Part shown: positions 60,284 to 64,000 of the stretch, piece by piece
Layout: each line of letters opens with the position of its first letter
Position numbering within the stretch: the stretch's first letter is position 1
Assembly: GCF_030758295.1 (NCBI RefSeq)
Contig: NZ_CP132335.1
Coordinates: 2,394,412-2,458,411 of the forward strand
Direction of reading: 5' to 3'
Length of the DNA: 64,000 nt
DNA from: Pararhizobium sp. IMCC21322
Lineage (GTDB): Bacteria; Pseudomonadota; Alphaproteobacteria; Rhizobiales; GCA-2746425
Made by a program: the position numbers and the translations under genes
Notes under the pieces: model-generated
The model's input: only the letters and a program-made list of their open reading frames with translations
Told to the model about the DNA's origin: nothing
Database searches by the model: none

Positions 60284-63200
60284 CTAGCTCAATTTGCCGC
60301 TGGCATGTGCCAGCATGGTGTAGACTTTACCTGTATCCGACGTGAGATATTTGTCAGTCAATTCGGCATCGCCGTGCTTGTCTGTCACTTCACCCATCAG
60401 GCGCTCAAAGTCTTCGATATACTGGTTTACCGCAGAGCGGAACTCACCATCATTCTGGAACTTGCGGCGAATGTCGTCGAAAGTTTTCTGACCCTGGATC
60501 GTGTAGAGGCGACGGGTGAAGACATTGCGTTCCCCACGATTGTAGCGCTCCCACAACTCAACAGACGTTGAGTGATCAATGGCACGGGCAATATCCGCAG
60601 ACAGGGAATTCAGTGATTCCACCATTTCCGGCTCACTGCGTTTTACCTCTTCCGCTTTTGGCTCCTTGCGCTCTTCACGCTTGCCAAGTTGCTCGCCAAC
60701 CTCACGGTCATCATCGGTTGATGCGCGTTCCAGAAGACTGCTGACCCAGCCGGCACTCTTCTTCTCGCCTTCCTTGCCAGTGCTGCTGGCTGAGGCTGGC
60801 CTTACCGGTGCCGGTGCTGGTCTTGCAGCTTTGGCTGCAAGCGCTGGCGTTTCCTTGGCCGCTGGGGCAGGGCGACTGCCTGCCGCCGCAATGGCTGCCG
60901 ACGTGCCAGCCGAGGAGTTTGGACGGGCATGCTGCGTTACGATGTCCGACAGATCAGACAGAGCCTGAATTTGCTCGGCGACAACACGGCGCATAGTGGC
61001 CATATTTTCACGGGTTTCCTCAGGCAGCTCAACAGTTGCCTTCTTCAGATCAGCCCGAACTGCATTCAATTCAGACTGCATGGATTCTGCCGTGGCTCGC
61101 ATTTCAACGGTTGCGTCCCTGAAGCGAGAGGTCGCATCAGATATTGCATTGGAAATACCCTCAGTCAGCTCAGACTGAGCAAGGCGAACAGCTTCGGAGG
61201 CCTTGTTGCCTTCTGCACCAGCCGCTGTGCTCATAGCTGCCAATTGTTCGACAACACCACGCGTTGCTTTCTCGGCGTTACGGCTGAGATTGATGCCAAT
61301 CTGCTCGGCACGATCTTCAGCACCGGCAAGGGTTTCAGCAATCAGGCTTGAGAAGGCACGCATGCGTGTCTCAACATCGTCCGATTTCTGCATGATGCCC
61401 TGGGCAACCTGCTCCAGAACCGCATAGCGTGTCTGGAAGGTGTCCTCAATGGTGTCATTGCTGTTGTCCAGACGACCCGAAACTTCGGCAAGAGATTTGA
61501 TCTGCGTTTCGATTTTCTCTGCCAGTCCGGTCATGCCGCCCAGCACATTACTGGAGACATCCTGAAGAATGCCGACCTGTCCGGAAATCGCATCCGTTGA
61601 GGACTGACTTTCTTCCAGCGCCTTGGCAAGTGTCGTGCGGAACTCTTCTGCGCGGGCACCAAGGCCATCTTCCACAGCCCCCAATTGCTCATGGGCAGAG
61701 GCCAGAACCTGCTGTAGGCCGGAATTGGCATTCTCAAGGCGAGATACCATGGATTCAACGTCATCACGCAGGCGCTCATTTGCGTTGCTGAGCAGGCTGA
61801 TCGCTTCGGTGCTGCGGCTATCCAGCAACTCAACCAGAGAACTGGATGACGTGGAAATCGTCTCAGCAATTTCACGGCTGCGCTCTGTCATTGTGTTAGC
61901 CATGGATTCGCTGTTGTTAAACACCCGTTCCGCAGCTTCCATTGAGGTTTGCTCAAGATTGACAACAGTGTTCTGGCTTGCAGCCAGTAGGCGCTCAACG
62001 GCTTCACTGCTCTGTGTATCAAGAGCTGCCAGCACGCTGTGGCTGCTTTCACTCAAGCGGTTTGCCGCCTGATCAGACTGATCTGTCATCTTGGAGATGA
62101 AGTCGCTGGTAGCACCTGTCATGATTTCCGCAATCTCACGACCGCGTTCATTGAAGGCATCCAGCAGTCCACGGCTGGTATCATCAAGACGTTCAGCAAC
62201 TATACGGTTACCTTCGTCGAACTGCAGACCTGCCATTTCAGCATGTGTCTTGAGCGTTGAAACCAGTTCCTCATTGCTGTCGAGCATGCGTGAGCGAGCT
62301 TCCTCAGCAAGATGAGCAATGGCACGACCGCTGTCGTCCAGACGATTGACCGCTTCTTCACTCTGAGTGGCGAGGGCGGTAATCAGCTTGTCGTTGTTTT
62401 CCATCATGCGTGCATTGGCTTCTTCGGCCAGCAACCCAACTGCGCGGTTGGTCTGGTCAAGCTTGTCAGCAGATGCATCAGTCTGGGTCGCAAGTGCGCC
62501 GATAAGTTGCTCACTGCTGTCCAACATACGTGAGCGGGCTTCTTCAGCCAATTGAGCAACAACACGACCGCTCTCGTTGAGGCGTTCTGTAGCTTCTTCG
62601 CTTTGTGAAGACAGGGTTGCCGCCAGTTCCAGATTGGCTTCTGCAATCCGCACACGGGCTTCTTCAGCCAATTGAATGGCAACGCGACCACTTTCGTCGA
62701 GGCGACCGGCAACATCATCACCTTGCGCTGCGAGAGCGGCGACAAGTTCCTGATTGGCTTCCGTAATACGGGCGCGAGCCGCATCGCTCTGCTCGACTGC
62801 TTCACGGCTGGTTTCACTCAGACGCTCGACGGCCTGATCGCTCAGGGCCTGAAGTGTAGATACAAAGTCGGTGTTCACGCCAACAAGACGCTCTGTGGCC
62901 TGTTCGCTAAGCTGCAGAATGGATGTACCGCTCTCAGACAGTTTTTGAACAACTGCAGCACCCTGGTCTTCAATATTGGCCAGAAGTTCCTGATTGCCAT
63001 CCAAAAGCCGCGCGCGGGCGTTCTCACTGGATGCGGCAATCGCTGCAGCAATGTCTTCACCCTGCTGGGAGAAGGTATCAACAATGGTTGAACCGGCAGT
63101 GCGGAGCTGTGTTGACAGATCAAGACCTTTCTCGTGCAATGCAGAGATCAGTGATCCGCCGCTATTGTCGAGAATTTCAGTCAGCTCTGCAGTGCGGGCA

Positions 63201-64000
63201 CCCAAAGTTTCGTTCAACTGCAGTGTGGAGCCGGTGAGGTTCTCAGTTGCAATGGCAACGCGGCTGACGAGCTTCTCATCAAGTTCTTCGGTCAGGCTGG
63301 AAATACCGGTTGAGGCACGCTCCAGATTGCTAAGCAGGCTCTCACTGGCATTCGTAATTGTTGAGCGGAACATGTTGTTCGCCTGTTCAACATTGACCAC
63401 GAAATTGGAGTTTGCTTTTTCGCCCTGTTCGTAGAGTTCCGTTCCAATGGCTTCCATGCTGGCGGAGAGGGACTGTTGCAGAACACTTGCGCGCTCTTCC
63501 AGGTTTTCGGCAACTTCGAACACTTTCGTGCCCAGAGCCATGTTGATTTCCTGAATCCGCTCGGACACGACTTCCGACATCTCGCGGGTTTTATTGGAAA
63601 GTGCTTCGTTGACTTCCTGGAAACGGCCTTCAAGCGTCATTGTGATATCGTTCTGACCTTCACCGAAGGCGCGGGCAATCTCACGTGTGCGCTCAATCAG
63701 AGCTTCATTCATCTCGGCGGTGCGAATATCAAGCGCTTCGCTGACCATGCCAGCGCGTTGCTCAAGGGTTTCGGAAAGTGCATCGGCTTTGCTGCCAATG
63801 GTGCTGGCCGCACTGTCGAGGCGCACACCAACACTGTCTTCAAAGGTATTGAGGCGGCCAGCGAGCACGTCTTCCATCACGCCAGTGCGCTCAGCAAGCG
63901 TATCGCCGACTTTCTCGGTGGCAGCACTGACAGATGTGGTGAAGTTGTTCAGGTGATCCGCCATTGTAGACTGCATGGCTTCACTATGTCTGGAGATCGA
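60284..64000 (-). CDS. Giant coiled-coil protein (rhizobial 'kinesin-like'), N-terminus outside window
   Basis: The frame is open to the right edge, so 1,238 C-terminal residues are visible and the true start is outside. Most of it is an Ala/Glu/Ser-rich coiled coil built of approximate repeats of about 40 residues around motifs such as RLDDSGRAIAHLAEEARSRM. Next come an Ala/Pro-rich linker (about 130-260 residues from the end) and a conserved globular end with IARAIDHSTSVELWERY, RNVFTRRLYTIQGQ and LTSDTGKVYTMLAHASGKL. That end is characteristic of large proteins annotated as kinesin-like or apolipoprotein-like in Hyphomicrobiales. The function is unknown; a role in cell envelope or cell-pole architecture is only a guess. 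There is no kinesin motor domain in the visible part. Confidence 0.82.
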   Translation of the reverse strand, partial: SISRHSEAMQSTMADHLNNFTTSVSAATEKVGDTLAERTGVMEDVLAGRLNTFEDSVGVRLDSAASTIGSKADALSETLEQRAGMVSEALDIRTAEMNEALIERTREIARAFGEGQNDITMTLEGRFQEVNEALSNKTREMSEVVSERIQEINMALGTKVFEVAENLEERASVLQQSLSASMEAIGTELYEQGEKANSNFVVNVEQANNMFRSTITNASESLLSNLERASTGISSLTEELDEKLVSRVAIATENLTGSTLQLNETLGARTAELTEILDNSGGSLISALHEKGLDLSTQLRTAGSTIVDTFSQQGEDIAAAIAASSENARARLLDGNQELLANIEDQGAAVVQKLSESGTSILQLSEQATERLVGVNTDFVSTLQALSDQAVERLSETSREAVEQSDAARARITEANQELVAALAAQGDDVAGRLDESGRVAIQLAEEARVRIAEANLELAATLSSQSEEATERLNESGRVVAQLAEEARSRMLDSSEQLIGALATQTDASADKLDQTNRAVGLLAEEANARMMENNDKLITALATQSEEAVNRLDDSGRAIAHLAEEARSRMLDSNEELVSTLKTHAEMAGLQFDEGNRIVAERLDDTSRGLLDAFNERGREIAEIMTGATSDFISKMTDQSDQAANRLSESSHSVLAALDTQSSEAVERLLAASQNTVVNLEQTSMEAAERVFNNSESMANTMTERSREIAETISTSSSSLVELLDSRSTEAISLLSNANERLRDDVESMVSRLENANSGLQQVLASAHEQLGAVEDGLGARAEEFRTTLAKALEESQSSTDAISGQVGILQDVSSNVLGGMTGLAEKIETQIKSLAEVSGRLDNSNDTIEDTFQTRYAVLEQVAQGIMQKSDDVETRMRAFSSLIAETLAGAEDRAEQIGINLSRNAEKATRGVVEQLAAMSTAAGAEGNKASEAVRLAQSELTEGISNAISDATSRFRDATVEMRATAESMQSELNAVRADLKKATVELPEETRENMATMRRVVAEQIQALSDLSDIVTQHARPNSSAGTSAAIAAAGSRPAPAAKETPALAAKAARPAPAPVRPASASSTGKEGEKKSAGWVSSLLERASTDDDREVGEQLGKREERKEPKAEEVKRSEPEMVESLNSLSADIARAIDHSTSVELWERYNRGERNVFTRRLYTIQGQKTFDDIRRKFQNDGEFRSAVNQYIEDFERLMGEVTDKHGDAELTDKYLTSDTGKVYTMLAHASGKLS

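Noticed and set aside
1-64000. tRNA, rRNA or prophage genes
   Set aside because: I saw no cloverleaf-like or rRNA sequence and no phage structural gene; only the IS and the MITE are mobile.

Overview
The window looks like a chromosomal stretch of a marine-type alphaproteobacterium, most likely Hyphomicrobiales (Rhizobiales). The reasons are the moderate GC, the orphan CheZ-like protein, the giant coiled-coil protein with a C-terminal block typical of rhizobial 'kinesin-like' proteins, an Mla system with an N-terminal STAS domain on MlaE, the DgcN/DgcA pair, and an IS427-type IS5 element. This assignment rests on remembered gene families, not on a search.

Left part (1-18.5 kb): a giant type I-secreted adhesin on the minus strand. 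At least 3,851 residues are visible and it runs off the left edge. It carries 34 repeats of exactly 98 residues, arranged in higher-order blocks that include a nearly perfect 2,646-bp tandem duplication. A 60-codon ORF precedes it and appears translationally coupled. Divergently transcribed are its likely export genes: two type I ABC proteins with complementary ATPase defects (a probable heterodimer), an HlyD-type adaptor and a TolC-type outer-membrane channel.

Middle part (18.5-34.8 kb): a DMT permease, an orphan molybdopterin-binding subunit, and a TPP-riboswitch-controlled salvage operon thiM-thiE-thiD. A Tat-exported TRAP substrate-binding protein is fused onto that operon by a stop/start overlap. 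Next come an SDR without the YxxxK motif, a broken LpxH-like phosphoesterase gene, a threonine dehydratase and two c-di-GMP enzymes. An IS5/IS427 element and a 262-bp MITE then sit side by side and share CTAG target sites. The right end of the MITE lies exactly on the stop codon of a CheZ-like gene.

Right-middle part (35-50 kb): an MFS permease; dgcN-dgcA for D-glutamate use; an Mla phospholipid transport set (mlaE, mlaF, mlaD and an auxiliary lipoprotein) interrupted by an antisense aldo/keto reductase gene; a MarR regulator with a palindrome at its start; cytochrome b561; a secreted lectin-like protein; and an RND efflux pump.

Right part (50-64 kb): a three-gene minus-strand cassette. It encodes a 1,912-residue exported protein with PPC-like modules and two VWA domains, a membrane-anchored transglutaminase-like protein lacking the catalytic Cys, and a secreted protein with an internal duplication. 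I cannot match this cassette to a described system, and it is the best candidate for something new. A small secreted protein with a duplicated C-terminal motif, a bidirectional terminator and a partial giant coiled-coil protein finish the window.
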